Part shown: one piece after another, positions 1-10,391 of the stretch
Numbering within the stretch: the first letter of the stretch is position 1
Layout of the letters: each line of letters starts with the position of its first letter
Source: Thalassolituus sp. UBA674
GTDB taxonomy: Bacteria > Pseudomonadota > Gammaproteobacteria > Pseudomonadales > Oceanobacteraceae
Assembly (NCBI GenBank): GCA_002298335.1
Contig: DBNK01000027.1
Location: forward strand, 124,001 to 188,000
Reading direction: 5' to 3'
Length of the DNA: 64,000 nt
The notes under the pieces: generated by a model
What the model saw: the letters and a program-made list of their open reading frames with translations, nothing else
Database searches by the model: none
What the model was told of the DNA's origin: nothing
Position numbers and translations under genes: made by a program

Positions 1-1050
1 CTGCACCTGACGGGTCAGCTGATCCAGAGGCAGATACATCATGTTGTTACCACCCTCGACATCCACCAGGACTTTGGACGACCTTGTGTACACTTCTGTG
101 ATGGCATCAATGTACAGACGCTCACGGGTCACCTGCGGCGCCTTGTTGTATTCGGTCAGCAGCTTCTCGAAACGTTCCGCTTCACCTTCCGCGCGGGCTA
201 TCACTCGGTCTTTGTAGGCGCGGGCTTCTTCCATCTGACGCTGGGCACGACCACGGGCCTCAGGTACCACGGAGTTGGCGTAGGCTTCGGCATCGTTGAT
301 GTAGCGGTCTTTATCCTGCTTGGCGCGCTGCACATCGTCGAACGCTTCTTTCACAGCCGCAGGCGGTGTGGCGCCCTTGATGTTGGCGTTGGTCAGCGTG
401 ATACCGGTTTCGTATTCATCCAGGTAATTCTGCAGACGGGCTTTTACGCCTTCGGCGAGAACCACACGTCCTGTGGTCAGGATCAGGTCCATTTCGGTCG
501 AACCGACTTCATGACGCAGCGCGCTTTCCGCAGCAGAAGCCAGACTGGCTTCCGGGTTTTCCACACGCAGAGCGTACGACACAGGATCAGTCACACGGTA
601 CTGAACGTTGAGCTGCACTTCGACGATGTTCTCGTCTTCGGTCAGCATGCTTTCACGCAGTTCAGTTTCGCGCACACGGGTGGCGTTCACTTTGATCACA
701 TCTTCAATGATCGGAATGCGGAAACGCAGACCCGGCATTTCAGTACGTTCGTACTTACCGGTACGCAGGACCACACCACGCTCCTGTTCATCCAGGGTGT
801 AGACGGAACTCAGGGCCAGGAAGACAGCGCCGACAATGGCGAGGACGATTATGAAGCCCCAGAAACCACCGTCGCCGTTACCGGACGGTTTATTACCACC
901 GAACATAGAACCGAGTTTATCCAGCAGTTTACGGATGGCTTCATCCAGATCCGGTGGCTGATTTCCGCCGCCACCATTATTATTGTTCCCACGGTTTTTA
1001 TTTCCCCAAGGGTCCTTGGGGTTATTTCCCCCAGGCTCATTCCAGGCCAT
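1..1050 (-). CDS. hflK: FtsH protease modulator HflK (3' end outside window)
   Basis: Membrane-anchored SPFH/prohibitin-family subunit that, with HflC, surrounds the FtsH protease and tunes degradation of membrane proteins. The reading frame is open from an ATG at 1050 to the window edge (350 codons), so the C terminus is missing. It begins MAWNEPGGNN, followed by a Gly/Asn-rich cytoplasmic tail with an N-run and GGGG. One membrane segment (FWGFIIVLAIVGAVFLAL, about residues 63-80) comes next, then the SPFH domain (LDEQERGVVLRTG) and a charged coiled-coil stretch rich in Ala/Glu/Arg. A good Shine-Dalgarno (GGAG) lies 7 bases before the ATG. It is the distal gene of the hfq-hflX-hflK series; hflC would be expected just outside the window. 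Confidence 0.95.
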   Translation of the reverse strand, partial: MAWNEPGGNNPKDPWGNKNRGNNNNGGGGNQPPDLDEAIRKLLDKLGSMFGGNKPSGNGDGGFWGFIIVLAIVGAVFLALSSVYTLDEQERGVVLRTGKYERTEMPGLRFRIPIIEDVIKVNATRVRETELRESMLTEDENIVEVQLNVQYRVTDPVSYALRVENPEASLASAAESALRHEVGSTEMDLILTTGRVVLAEGVKARLQNYLDEYETGITLTNANIKGATPPAAVKEAFDDVQRAKQDKDRYINDAEAYANSVVPEARGRAQRQMEEARAYKDRVIARAEGEAERFEKLLTEYNKAPQVTRERLYIDAITEVYTRSSKVLVDVEGGNNMMYLPLDQLTRQVQ

Positions 1051-1188
1051 ATTTTACTCCAGCCGTGTGCAAGTCTGTTCTGGCCTGATGCATCTTCCAG
1101 GCCGGGTCGGTGAGCATGATAGCCCATTTCAGAGTGAGGGACAGCCCGGATTTCCCGGGTTCCGGGACCTGTTCCCGGTGAGACGCGC

Positions 1189-2496
1189 TCACCAGGGATC
1201 AGACGGGACGCTGATAAAACGTTCTTCTCGGACACCGGCACGGGCCAATACCCGGCGGAAGTCCTGCAGCTGCATCCTTACCTGTAATTTCATGCCGCCA
1301 TCATCCCCGAAAGTTTCCTCGCGGACAGCTCCTTCTTCGTAAAGAAGTGCACGCAGGCGGGCATCGTCCGGATTGAGGCTGAGGTCGGCTTCAAACAGTT
1401 CCTGCCCCAGCAGGCCGGCAATGCCTTCAAGCAGGCCACTGAAGCCCTGTTGTTCGCGTGCCGATAACCACACCACCGCCGGGTCGCCATGTTCATTGCA
1501 GTCCAGGCGGGCCTGTGCGGCCGGGATCAGATCAATTTTGTTGTACACCCTCAGCTGCGGCAGCGCATCGGCACCGATTTCACGCAGTACCTTTTCCACT
1601 TCACGGATATTGCCATCACGTTCCGGGCTGGCGGCATCGATCACGTGCAGCAGCAGATCGGCTTCAGCGGCTTCCTGCAGAGTGGCACGGAATGCCTCAA
1701 CCAGTTTATGCGGCAGATGACGGATAAAACCCACCGTATCGGCCAGCACCACTTCACCCAGATCCGGCACCTGCAGACGGCGCAGAGTCGGATCGAGGGT
1801 AGCGAACAGCTGGTCAGCCGCGTACACCTCTGACGTGGTCAGGGCATTAAACAGGGTGGATTTACCGGCGTTGGTATAACCAACAATTGCAACAGTCGGT
1901 ACTTCGGAGCGCTTACGCGCACGGCGGTTAAGATCGCGCTGAGCGCGGACTTTCTCGAGTCGGGCATTAATATTTTTTACCCGTTCACGCAGCAGACGAC
2001 GGTCGGTTTCAAGCTGGGTTTCCCCCGGGCCACGCATACCGATACCGCCCTTCTGACGCTCAAGGTGAGTCCAGCCGCGGATAAGGCGGGTCGACTGATG
2101 TTCCAGCTGCGCCAGTTCAACCTGCAACTTACCTTCGTGGGTACGCGCACGCTGGGCAAAAATATCGAGAATCAGACCGGTACGGTCAAGCACACGCGCC
2201 TGCAGCTCACGCTCCAGGTTACGTTCCTGACTGGGAGAGAGGGCGTGGTTGAAAATCACCAGCTCAGCGCCGTGCAGACGCAGCGCAGCGGCGACGTCTT
2301 CGACTTTGCCTTTGCCGATAAAAGTCCGGGTGTCCGGGGTTACCCGGCGGGTGGTTATCAGATCGACGGGGTCCGCACCGGCAGAAATCACCAGTTCACG
2401 GAACTCGTCCAGGTCTTCACGGTTGTCGCCTTCCGGAAAATCCACGTGGACCATAACCACAGCTTCATTTCCGGAATCCGGACGTTCAAAGAACAA
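1189..2496 (-). CDS. hflX: Ribosome-splitting GTPase HflX
   Basis: GTPase of the OBG-HflX group that binds the 50S subunit and splits or rescues stalled ribosomes. The 435-residue protein has the HflX N-terminal domain with the glycine-rich segment RGPGETQLETD (155-165). The G domain follows: G1 GYTNAGKS at 206-213, G3 DTVGF at 253-257 and G4 NKID at 319-322. Length fits the family (about 430). It sits 17 bp downstream of hfq in the same direction, as in E. coli and Pseudomonas. A 138-bp gap to hflK contains GC-rich inverted sequence but no gene I would support. Confidence 0.96.
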   Translation of the reverse strand: MFFERPDSGNEAVVMVHVDFPEGDNREDLDEFRELVISAGADPVDLITTRRVTPDTRTFIGKGKVEDVAAALRLHGAELVIFNHALSPSQERNLERELQARVLDRTGLILDIFAQRARTHEGKLQVELAQLEHQSTRLIRGWTHLERQKGGIGMRGPGETQLETDRRLLRERVKNINARLEKVRAQRDLNRRARKRSEVPTVAIVGYTNAGKSTLFNALTTSEVYAADQLFATLDPTLRRLQVPDLGEVVLADTVGFIRHLPHKLVEAFRATLQEAAEADLLLHVIDAASPERDGNIREVEKVLREIGADALPQLRVYNKIDLIPAAQARLDCNEHGDPAVVWLSAREQQGFSGLLEGIAGLLGQELFEADLSLNPDDARLRALLYEEGAVREETFGDDGGMKLQVRMQLQDFRRVLARAGVREERFISVPSDPW

Positions 2497-2513
2497 TTAA
2501 TTGGCTCCGGAGA

Positions 2514-2762
2514 TTACTCGCTGTCGCTCTCGGTACCGAGGTCTGACGGCGTCAGACGGACATTCCGCGAAGGCACTACAGTAGAAATAGCGTGCTTATA
2601 AACCATCTGGGATACAGTATTTTTCAGCAGAATAACGAACTGATCGAACGACTCGATCTGTCCCTGCAGCTTGATACCGTTGACCAGGAAGATGGATACA
2701 GGGACACGTTCCTTGCGCAACTGATTGAGATAAGGGTCTTGTAATGACTGCCCTTTTGACAT
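2514..2762 (-). CDS. hfq: RNA chaperone Hfq
   Basis: Sm-like hexameric RNA chaperone that matches small RNAs to mRNAs. The 82 residues contain the full Sm core ([22 protein letters not shown], Sm1; [10 protein letters not shown], Sm2 with the KH pair) and a very short acidic tail ending ESDSE, as in Pseudomonas and unlike the long E. coli tail. A strong ribosome binding site (AGGAG, 7 bases before the ATG) precedes it. It lies 135 bp downstream of miaA. In enterobacteria hfq promoters lie in and after miaA; I could not fix one here with confidence. Confidence 0.98.
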   Translation of the reverse strand: MSKGQSLQDPYLNQLRKERVPVSIFLVNGIKLQGQIESFDQFVILLKNTVSQMVYKHAISTVVPSRNVRLTPSDLGTESDSE

Positions 2763-2897
2763 GATTTACTCCTGATACGGAAGTAGCCATCCAATACAGG
2801 GATGGTGATAAAAAGAAGAAAAGCCCCAAAACAGCCCGGAGAAATTTTTATTCAGACTGTCACAAATATGACGCGTCAGTACGAAACAAGTCCCAAG

Positions 2898-3854
2898 TCA
2901 GGCCGATGCGCTAAATATGGCCTTGACCGCAGGTATTTTCAAGGTATTTCGCAATATATCGGGATCATCTGTGTCGAGCCAGTGTAAATCAGGCCAGCTG
3001 CGCAGCCAGGTAATCTGACGTTTTGCCAGTTGCCGGGTGGCGGCAATGCCCTTCTCCACCATCTCATCGTAGCCGTATTCGCCATCGAGATAATCCCATA
3101 CCTGACGGTAGCCGACACAACGCATGGACGGCAGATTTTTATGCAGGTCGCCACGTTCGCGCAGAGCCTGAACCTCGCTGACAAAGTTCTGCCCCAGCAT
3201 GTCACGGAAGCGCTGCTCAATACGCTGATGCAGACGCTTCCGGTCCGGCGGACAGACCGCCAGATTGACCACCTGATACGGTAAGGATTCACTCTGTTGC
3301 TCAGCCCAATGCTCAGTCAGGGTTTTACCCGAGACCAGATACACTTCCAGTGCGCGCTGGATACGTTGCGAATCCATCGGTTTTAACCGCCGCGCCGCCT
3401 CCGGATCCACCTCTGCAAGACGCGCATGCATCGCTGGCCAGCCGTCACGCAGTCCGTCTTCGAGTAATTGCGCACGCAGGGACTCATCAGCTTCGGGCAG
3501 GTCAGCGGAGTCATCACGCAGGAATTTAAAGTACATCATCGTGCCGCCCACCAGCAGCGGAATGCGACCAGAGGCGGTAATGTCCGCCATTTCCCGCAGT
3601 GCGTCTCTGCGGAATGTCGCGGCGGAATAGGCCTCCGCCGGATCAATCAGGTCGATCAGGCGGTGCGGCGCCTGCGCCAGCAGGGCGGCATCGGGCTTGG
3701 CGGTGCCTATGTCCATGTCTTTATAAATCAGCGCCGAATCAACACTGATGATGTCGCACGGGTAGTGCTTCACCAGCTCCAGCGCCAGGGCGGTTTTACC
3801 GGAGGCGGTCGGCCCCATAAGGAAGATGGCCGGTGGCAGGAGGTTTGTTTCCAT
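2898..3854 (-). CDS. miaA: tRNA dimethylallyltransferase MiaA
   Basis: Transfers dimethylallyl from DMAPP to the N6 of A37 in tRNAs that read UNN codons. The chosen start METNLLPP gives 318 residues, with the P-loop GPTASGKT at 14-21 and the [16 protein letters not shown] motif following. A longer in-frame start at 3929 adds 25 residues that lie inside mutL and look unlike the family. The ATG at 3854 shares one base with the mutL stop (TGATG), so the two genes are probably translationally coupled. Position mutL-miaA-hfq is the classic order. Confidence 0.96.
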   Translation of the reverse strand: METNLLPPAIFLMGPTASGKTALALELVKHYPCDIISVDSALIYKDMDIGTAKPDAALLAQAPHRLIDLIDPAEAYSAATFRRDALREMADITASGRIPLLVGGTMMYFKFLRDDSADLPEADESLRAQLLEDGLRDGWPAMHARLAEVDPEAARRLKPMDSQRIQRALEVYLVSGKTLTEHWAEQQSESLPYQVVNLAVCPPDRKRLHQRIEQRFRDMLGQNFVSEVQALRERGDLHKNLPSMRCVGYRQVWDYLDGEYGYDEMVEKGIAATRQLAKRQITWLRSWPDLHWLDTDDPDILRNTLKIPAVKAIFSASA

Positions 3855-5716
3855 CAACGCCCCCGCAGGAAGAGCTTGTCCAGCTCGGCCATGGTCATCT
3901 GTGTCCAGGTCGGGCGACCATGATTGCACTGCCCGGAACGTTCGGTGACTTCCATATCCCGCAGCAATGCGTTCATTTCCGGAAGCGTCAGACGACGGTT
4001 GGCACGGACGGAACCGTGGCAGGCCATGGTCGACAGCAGTTCATTACGGTGGGCTTCAAGCCGGTCGGAGCTGCCATGTTCCATCAGATCGCCGAGCATG
4101 TCCGTGATCAGTTGTGGCGCAGAAGCCTGCTGCAGTAAGACCGGTATCTGGCGGATGATCAGACTCTCCGGCGATGTACGCGCCAGCTCAACCCCGAGTT
4201 TGCGGAATTCGTCGGCGTATTCTTCTGCGGTATCGGCCTCACGCTCACTGACGTGCAGGGTTTCCGGGACCAGTAAGGGCTGGCTCTGCACCCCCTGATC
4301 GTCCAGCGCCGCTTTCAGACGCTCGTAAGTGATGCGTTCATGCGCGGCGTGCATATCCACCACCACCAGACCGTGGGCGTTCTGCGCCAGAATATAGATG
4401 CCGTGCAGCTGGGCAATGGCAAAGCCAAGCGGCGGCATATCGGCCTGTGCGCTCTCAGGTAATGGCTGCGGTGCACGCATCTGACCATAGTTCTGCATCT
4501 GCTCCGCAACGTCCCCGCGAGCGGGTTTTGCCGGAGCACTGTAAGAAGGGCTGTAAGGTTGCCTTTCCGGCGTTGCATTGGCCGCCTGCCAGTCGAGCCG
4601 CTCCTGCTGGCGGAACTCACCCGCCTGAACCCCGCTGACGGATGGCGCAGGCGGTGACTGAAGCCCCTGACTGAAACCATCAGCACCTGTGCTTTCCGTG
4701 ACGGTCGCATCAGGGCGCACTTCGGCCAGGGCCCGGTGCAGGCTGCGGAACAGAAAGTCGTGCACCAGACGGCCATCGCGGAAACGCACTTCGTGTTTGG
4801 TCGGATGCACGTTCACATCGACCAGACGCGGGTCGAGCCAGAGATACAGCACAAACGCCGGATGACGGCCGTGATACAGCACATCGCGGTAGGCCTGTTT
4901 GATGGCGTGCGCCACCAGCTTGTCACGCACTACCCGGCCGTTCACAAAAAAGTACTGCATGTCCGCCTGCGAGCGTGAAAAGGTCGGCTGACCGACCCAG
5001 CCCTGCAGCTGCAGTCCCGCGGCTTCGGTGTCGATGTGTACCGCGCTGTCGATAAAATCCGGGCTGAGCAGGGTCGCCACGCGCTTTTCTTTATCGATGG
5101 TGCGCTCGGCCGGGCGCAGGGAATGAATCACGCGGCCGTTGTGACGCAGGCTGAAGGCGACGTCGTAGCGGCTCAGCGCCAGGCGTTTCAGGCCTTCTTC
5201 CAGATGACTGAATTCGGTTTTTTCAGTCCGCAGGAATTTGCGCCGTGCAGGCGTATTGAAGAACAGATCACGCACTTCCACCGTGGTGCCCACCGGGTGT
5301 GCCGCCGGGCTGACCGATGCCTGCATATCGCGCCCCTCGGTCTGTACCTGCCAGGCTTCATCGGCCCCGGATTCGCGAGAGGTCAGCGTCAGGCGGGTTA
5401 CGGAGCTGATACTGGCCAGTGCCTCACCCCGGAAGCCCAGTGTGCCGACAGCCTCAAGATCATCCAGTGTGCCTATTTTACTGGTGGCATGACGACTCAG
5501 CGACAGCGGCAGATCGTCTTTGCCGATACCATGACCGTCATCACGGATACGCAGCAGCTTGATGCCACCCTGTTCGACGTCCACATCGATGTGGCGGGCA
5601 CCGGCGTCGAGGGCATTTTCCACCAGTTCTTTGAGGATATTCGCCGGTCTCTCGACCACTTCGCCCGCCGCAATCTGGTTGGCAAGCCGTGGGGAGAGAA
5701 TATGAATTCTGTTCAT
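3854..5716 (-). CDS. mutL: DNA mismatch repair protein MutL
   Basis: Mismatch-repair mediator of the GHKL ATPase family. From MNRIHILSP it has 620 residues: ATP-binding motifs ENALDAGA (33-40), DDGHGI and [10 protein letters not shown]; a Pro/Ser/Gln-rich linker (about 340-430); and the C-terminal dimerisation and nuclease domain. The latter carries the metal-binding motif [12 protein letters not shown] (454-465), which fits DxHA(x)2E(x)4E, plus ACHGS and CNHGRP. This is the endonuclease-type MutL typical of bacteria without MutH, as in Pseudomonas. A longer frame from 5761 exists, but GGAA just before the 5716 ATG and family alignment favour the short form. Confidence 0.96.
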   Translation of the reverse strand: MNRIHILSPRLANQIAAGEVVERPANILKELVENALDAGARHIDVDVEQGGIKLLRIRDDGHGIGKDDLPLSLSRHATSKIGTLDDLEAVGTLGFRGEALASISSVTRLTLTSRESGADEAWQVQTEGRDMQASVSPAAHPVGTTVEVRDLFFNTPARRKFLRTEKTEFSHLEEGLKRLALSRYDVAFSLRHNGRVIHSLRPAERTIDKEKRVATLLSPDFIDSAVHIDTEAAGLQLQGWVGQPTFSRSQADMQYFFVNGRVVRDKLVAHAIKQAYRDVLYHGRHPAFVLYLWLDPRLVDVNVHPTKHEVRFRDGRLVHDFLFRSLHRALAEVRPDATVTESTGADGFSQGLQSPPAPSVSGVQAGEFRQQERLDWQAANATPERQPYSPSYSAPAKPARGDVAEQMQNYGQMRAPQPLPESAQADMPPLGFAIAQLHGIYILAQNAHGLVVVDMHAAHERITYERLKAALDDQGVQSQPLLVPETLHVSEREADTAEEYADEFRKLGVELARTSPESLIIRQIPVLLQQASAPQLITDMLGDLMEHGSSDRLEAHRNELLSTMACHGSVRANRRLTLPEMNALLRDMEVTERSGQCNHGRPTWTQMTMAELDKLFLRGR

Positions 5717-5771
5717 GCTGTTCCACAGGTCGTGGCGCTGTCCGGAATGGCTCCGCAACAACGCCTGAGCG

Positions 5772-7118
5772 TTATGAGCTCGGAATCCGGAGCTTCTGGC
5801 CGATTTTCAGAACATCCGAATGCAGGCTGTTGATGTCGCGCAGGTACTGAACTTCCAGACCGTTGCGGACCGCCAGCTCCGACAGGGTGTCACCGCTGCG
5901 CACCACATATTCAGTGAACTGCGATGCGGCCTTCTGTCGCGCGGCGACCATGGTACCGGCCGGAGGGTGCTGATAAAAATAGTCTTTGATACCGGTAAAA
6001 ATGGCACGTGCCATCTTCTGCTGATACGTTCTGGTGTTCAGCTGCCGGGCTTCATCCGGATTGGAAATAAAACCGGTCTCCACCAGCAGCGCTGGCATAT
6101 CCGGCGACTTGAGTACCACGAAAGCGGCTTCTTCCACGTTTTTTTTGTGCAGGCGGCTGATTTTCCCCATTTCCCCGAGAATCTCATCGCCGACCGCCAC
6201 ACTGGCGCTGCGTTTGGCCGTCATCGACAGGTCCAGCAGGGTCATGGCCAGATGATCTTCGCGGTCGCCGATACTGACGCCGCCGATCAGGTCAGAGGCG
6301 TTTTCTTTGTCCGCCAGATAACGTGCCGCTTCCGAGGTCGCTCCCCGGTCGGACAGCACATACACAGAGCTGCCGTTGGCACTCGGGTGTTTAAAGGCAT
6401 CGGCGTGCACTGACACAAAAAAGTCGGCGTTCACTTTACGCGCGCGTTCAGACCGCTCACGCAGGCCGATGTAGTAATCGCCGGTACGCACCATAAAAGG
6501 CGAAAATCCGGGCTCAGCCTCCAGCATGTTGTTCAGTTCGCGGGCAATAGCCAGCACCACGTCTTTCTCACGTGCTTTACCGGCACCGATGGCACCCGGG
6601 TCTTCTCCGCCATGCCCCGCATCAATAGCAACAATAATGTCGCGGCGGTTGGATTCATAACTGGCGGCGTTTTTCACCACCGCAGGTTTGGCCAGCTGGC
6701 CGGTCTGACGGCGTTCTAGATCAATCACCAGACGGTCGTGATCAATGCTGTCGTTAGGCGGCAGAGGGAAGCTCTTGTAAGCCATGGTGGTGGTGGTCTC
6801 TACCACCAGGCGCAGGTCGGTTTTGTTGCGGCGTCCGGAACGCAGGCCAATGATGTCGGTATCGGCAATCTCGACCTTGTTGAGATCCGTATTCAGATCC
6901 GCTCCGGCCAGATCAATCACAATGCGGTCCGGCGAGGTCAGCTGAAAGACTTTGTGCTCATGGGCTTTGCTGAGATCCAGCACCAGACGAACGTGGTCGG
7001 GGGACTGCCACACCCGGACGCCGTTGACGTCCGCGTGTACTGAAATGCTGACGGTGCCTGTCGCAATGCCTGTCGTTATGAGTAACGACCCGAGTAACAG
7101 CCGGGCAAGCCGCTTCAT
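5772..7118 (-). CDS. amiB: N-acetylmuramoyl-L-alanine amidase AmiB with LysM domain
   Basis: Periplasmic zinc amidase that cleaves septal peptidoglycan during daughter-cell separation. The 448 residues comprise a signal peptide ([19 protein letters not shown]...), an AMIN localisation domain (about 30-135) and an Amidase_3 catalytic domain. Zinc ligands are visible in [18 protein letters not shown] and [12 protein letters not shown]-terminal LysM domain ([13 protein letters not shown] ... KIGQKLRIP, about 400-446) completes the protein. The terminal LysM matches Pseudomonas-type AmiB rather than the E. coli form. Such amidases need LytM-type activators; nlpD at 38.3-39.1 kb encodes a candidate. 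Confidence 0.96.
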   Translation of the reverse strand: MKRLARLLLGSLLITTGIATGTVSISVHADVNGVRVWQSPDHVRLVLDLSKAHEHKVFQLTSPDRIVIDLAGADLNTDLNKVEIADTDIIGLRSGRRNKTDLRLVVETTTTMAYKSFPLPPNDSIDHDRLVIDLERRQTGQLAKPAVVKNAASYESNRRDIIVAIDAGHGGEDPGAIGAGKAREKDVVLAIARELNNMLEAEPGFSPFMVRTGDYYIGLRERSERARKVNADFFVSVHADAFKHPSANGSSVYVLSDRGATSEAARYLADKENASDLIGGVSIGDREDHLAMTLLDLSMTAKRSASVAVGDEILGEMGKISRLHKKNVEEAAFVVLKSPDMPALLVETGFISNPDEARQLNTRTYQQKMARAIFTGIKDYFYQHPPAGTMVAARQKAASQFTEYVVRSGDTLSELAVRNGLEVQYLRDINSLHSDVLKIGQKLRIPSS

Positions 7119-7133
7119 TCTGTATCTGACCTC

Positions 7134-7613
7134 TTACACACTCTGTTCTGTGCTTAATACGTCCAGCTGGCGGCACCATTCACGGCCCCGTTCCGTCTGT
7201 CCTGTCCAGCTCAGTATCCGGGACTGAACGTCATCGTCAATAGTAATCAGCAGATCCGCCGTTGGCAGCATGCCAGTACCCCGTTGTGGCCATTCAATCA
7301 GACTCAGGCGGTCATCACCAAAGTAATCGCGGATGCCGATGTATTCCAGCTCCTCCGGATCGCCCAGACGGTAGAGGTCAAAATGGCAGACGGTGATGTC
7401 CGGCAGACGGTACTCTTCGACCAGAGTGTATGTTGGTGAGCGCACAGCCCCCGGGTGCCCGAGGGCCTGTATCAGGCCCCGGCTCAGGGTGGTTTTACCA
7501 GCTCCCAGGGTGCCTTCCAGAAAGATGACACCACCGTTGCGGAATACCGGCGCAGCCTGTGTTGCAAACGCCAGCATGGCTTCTTCACCGGTCAGACGGA
7601 TACTCTGATTCAT
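7134..7613 (-). CDS. tsaE: tRNA threonylcarbamoyladenosine ATPase TsaE
   Basis: Small P-loop ATPase that works with TsaB and TsaD to make t6A37 in ANN-decoding tRNAs. From MNQSIRL it has 159 residues, with Walker A GTLGAGKTT (34-42), SPTYTLVEEY and the HFDLYRL and EWPQRG motifs of the family. The ATG at 7613 overlaps the nnr stop by one base (TGATG). An upstream ATG at 7637 would add eight residues within nnr and is less likely. Fifteen bases separate it from amiB. Confidence 0.95.
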   Translation of the reverse strand: MNQSIRLTGEEAMLAFATQAAPVFRNGGVIFLEGTLGAGKTTLSRGLIQALGHPGAVRSPTYTLVEEYRLPDITVCHFDLYRLGDPEELEYIGIRDYFGDDRLSLIEWPQRGTGMLPTADLLITIDDDVQSRILSWTGQTERGREWCRQLDVLSTEQSV

Positions 7614-9148
7614 CAGTTCATCAGCTCCCGGATCCATGGCAGCAGATCCGTCGCCAGCAGGCCATGCTGCCCATGCTCAGCGGCAGCCATATCCGCCGCC
7701 GCACTGTGGACACAGACGCCCAGACAGGCGGCCTGCCAGGCATCCAGCCCCTGAGCCAGCAGCGCGGTGATTACCCCGGTCAGGATATCGCCCATGCCAC
7801 CACTGGCCATACCGGGATTGCCATCGGTACAGAGCGCCATGCGTCCATCCGGGGAGGCAATCAGACTGCCCTGTCCTTTCAGCACCACAACGGCGCGGCA
7901 TTGCTCTGCGAGCTTACGTGCCGCGGCGGGACGATCGCTCTGTACCTCGTCCGTACTGATTCTCAGCAGACGCGCGGCTTCGCCCGGATGCGGTGTCAGT
8001 ACCACTTCACGCTGACTGAAGTCGTCGTGCCAGCCAGCCGATGAATAAAGATTCAGGGCATAGTTATTCAGGGCATCGGCGTCCAGCACCATCGGCAGGC
8101 AGGCGCTTAGAACAGGTTGCAGCAGCAATTCAGCCCAGCTCTTCTGCCCCAACCCCGGGCCACAGCCAATCGCGGTCACCTGATCCAGCAGAGGGGTCAG
8201 CTGCAGGCCGGATTCCACCGCGTGCACCATGACTTCCGGGCGCCGGTTGAGGATCACTGGCACATGCATTGCCCGGGTCGCACAGCTGATTTTACCGGCG
8301 CCAGTGCGGGCACAGGCTTCGGCTGCCATGGCGATGGCACCACCGGCACCATGCTCGCCGCCGATCAGTAGGGCATGGCCGTAACTGCCCTTGTGGCTGT
8401 TGCCACGACGCGCGGGCAGACGCCGCTTCTGCTGCTCCAGCCGATACCAGCTGATGCGTTCCATGACCGGCGCTACCGCGTTTTTATCGTCTTTGATCAG
8501 ATCGAGTGCAGCGCAGGACAGGTCACCACTGACATCCGGACCGTCGGCGGTCAGCAGCCCGGCCTTCATGGCAATAAAGGTCACGGTCTGGGTCGCCTGC
8601 ACGGCAGAACCCATGATGACCCCGGTATCGGCGTGCAGGCCGGAGGGAATATCCAGAGACAGTACGTCAGCCGGGTGCTGGTTGATGGCCGCAATGGCCC
8701 GGGCATAGTCATCGCGCACCGGAGCATTGAGACCGGTACCGAGCAGTCCGTCGACGATCAGATCGCCGTCAAACGCCAGCTCGCCGGTAAAGGGCTGAGG
8801 TTTAATGCCCACCTGCAGAGCCGCGCTGCGGGCTTCGGCAGCCGACCCGCTCTGACGGCTCATATCTCCGAGGGTATAAAAACTGACACGGATCTTATGC
8901 AGCGCCGCCAGCGACGCCAGCACCCAGGCATCCCCCCCGTTATTGCCCGGTCCGGCGAACACACAGATGTGTTCGGCATCCGGCCAGCGCGACAGCAACA
9001 GGGCAAACGCCGCCTCAGCAGCATGACTCATCAGCTCAAAACCGTTATCCCCCATGCGTTCAATGATGCGGCGGTCAAGCTCCCGCACTCCGGCAACACT
9101 GTAGATGGCGGAGGGCAGGTGATCGCGCGGAGAGAAAGGTCGCTTCAT
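7613..9148 (-). CDS. nnr: Bifunctional NAD(P)H-hydrate epimerase/dehydratase
   Basis: Repairs hydrated NAD(P)H: the N-terminal YjeF_N domain epimerises R- and S-NADHX, and the C-terminal ribokinase-like domain dehydrates S-NADHX using ADP. In 511 residues the epimerase part shows CVFAGPGNNGGDAWV and VDGLLGTGL. The dehydratase part (about 235-505) shows KGSYGHALLIGG, GCGPGLG, DADALN, VVLKGQGSLIA and GNPGMASGGMGDILTG. Length is normal for the fused form. It is divergent from queG across 85 bp and is first in the nnr-tsaE-amiB-mutL-miaA-hfq series, so the promoter should lie in that gap. Confidence 0.96.
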   Translation of the reverse strand: MKRPFSPRDHLPSAIYSVAGVRELDRRIIERMGDNGFELMSHAAEAAFALLLSRWPDAEHICVFAGPGNNGGDAWVLASLAALHKIRVSFYTLGDMSRQSGSAAEARSAALQVGIKPQPFTGELAFDGDLIVDGLLGTGLNAPVRDDYARAIAAINQHPADVLSLDIPSGLHADTGVIMGSAVQATQTVTFIAMKAGLLTADGPDVSGDLSCAALDLIKDDKNAVAPVMERISWYRLEQQKRRLPARRGNSHKGSYGHALLIGGEHGAGGAIAMAAEACARTGAGKISCATRAMHVPVILNRRPEVMVHAVESGLQLTPLLDQVTAIGCGPGLGQKSWAELLLQPVLSACLPMVLDADALNNYALNLYSSAGWHDDFSQREVVLTPHPGEAARLLRISTDEVQSDRPAAARKLAEQCRAVVVLKGQGSLIASPDGRMALCTDGNPGMASGGMGDILTGVITALLAQGLDAWQAACLGVCVHSAAADMAAAEHGQHGLLATDLLPWIRELMN

Positions 9149-9233
9149 CGCGGCGGGGCCCGGTCTTGTGATAAATTGTCATCAGTATACAGGAAGCCGG
9201 TGGCCGGTTTCACGAGCACCCACCGGACCTTGA

Positions 9234-10313
9234 ATGCCAGAACACGCCCTGACCCGTGAAACACTCCTCCAGCTGCGTGAAAACATCCGCAACTGGGCAC
9301 TGGAGGCTGGTTTCCAGCAGGCCGGAATCAGCGGCACCGACACAGGAAATCACGAAGACTATCTGAGACGCTGGCTGGCCGCCGGGTATCACGGTGAAAT
9401 GGATTACATGGCCCGTCACGACGACGATGCGGGCCACATGCGGGCGCACCCGGAACTGCTGCAGCCGGGAACACTCAGTGTGATTTCGCTGCGCATGGAT
9501 TATCTGGCTCCGGGTACCGAACTTCTCGGTCAGCTGTCGGATCCGGGGAAAGCCTACATCTCGCGCTATGCCCTCGGCCGTGACTATCACAAACTGATCC
9601 GTAAACGTCTGACGGAACTGGGCAAACGGATTGAAGCGGCCATCGGGCCGATGGGGTTCCGCGCCTTTGTCGACAGCGCGCCTTTACTGGAACGGGCGTT
9701 GGCGCAACAGGCTGGGCTGGGCTGGATCGGCAAGAACACCATGCTGCTGAACCGCCACGCCGGGTCGTATTTTTTCCTGGGTGAGATTCTCACCGACCTG
9801 CCCCTGCCGGCGGAAACCACTCAGCAAAGCAATCACTGCGGGCGCTGCACCGCCTGTCTGGATATCTGCCCGACTCAGGCGTTCGCCGGCCCCTATGTGC
9901 TGGATGCCCGGCGTTGTATCTCCTACCTCACTATCGAACTGAACGGCCCCATTCCGGAGGATCTGCGTAAAGGCATGGGAAACCGCATTTTCGGCTGTGA
10001 CGACTGCCAGATCGGCTGCCCCTGGAACCGGTTTTCAAAGACCACCACGGAGACCGATTTCACCCCGCGCCACCAACTCGACAAGGCCACCCTGCTGGAA
10101 TTATTCCGTTGGGACGAAGCCGAATTCCTGCACAAAACCGAGGGTATGCCGATCCGCCGTACCGGTTATGAGAACTGGGTGCGTAATATTGCCGTGGCCC
10201 TGGGGAATGGTCCGTCCAGTGTTGAAGTGACAGACGCCCTTGAGCAACGTCTCGGCAGTGTCTCGGCACTGGTTGATGAGCACATCCGCTGGGCGCTGGC
10301 ACAACAGAGCTGA
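9234..10313 (+). CDS. queG: Epoxyqueuosine reductase QueG
   Basis: Cobalamin- and iron-sulfur-dependent enzyme for the last step of queuosine synthesis, reducing epoxyqueuosine at tRNA position 34. The 359 residues include the QueG core (GWIGKNTMLLNRHAGSYFFLG) and two ferredoxin-type cluster motifs: CGRCTACLDICP near residue 202, and CDDCQIGCPWN near 256. Length is close to the Pseudomonas protein. It is divergent from nnr, the usual neighbour. Confidence 0.96.
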   Translation: MPEHALTRETLLQLRENIRNWALEAGFQQAGISGTDTGNHEDYLRRWLAAGYHGEMDYMARHDDDAGHMRAHPELLQPGTLSVISLRMDYLAPGTELLGQLSDPGKAYISRYALGRDYHKLIRKRLTELGKRIEAAIGPMGFRAFVDSAPLLERALAQQAGLGWIGKNTMLLNRHAGSYFFLGEILTDLPLPAETTQQSNHCGRCTACLDICPTQAFAGPYVLDARRCISYLTIELNGPIPEDLRKGMGNRIFGCDDCQIGCPWNRFSKTTTETDFTPRHQLDKATLLELFRWDEAEFLHKTEGMPIRRTGYENWVRNIAVALGNGPSSVEVTDALEQRLGSVSALVDEHIRWALAQQS

Positions 10314-10391
10314 TGCTCTCTCCAGGGGTGCGCAACAGTCTGTTCTGGAACTTTACCGCCTGCTGACATCAGAAACGCAGGAGGTACGACT

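Noticed and set aside
849..1241. 130-codon minus-strand frame across the hflK start
   Set aside because: It overlaps hflK and hflX in another frame and has no family likeness.
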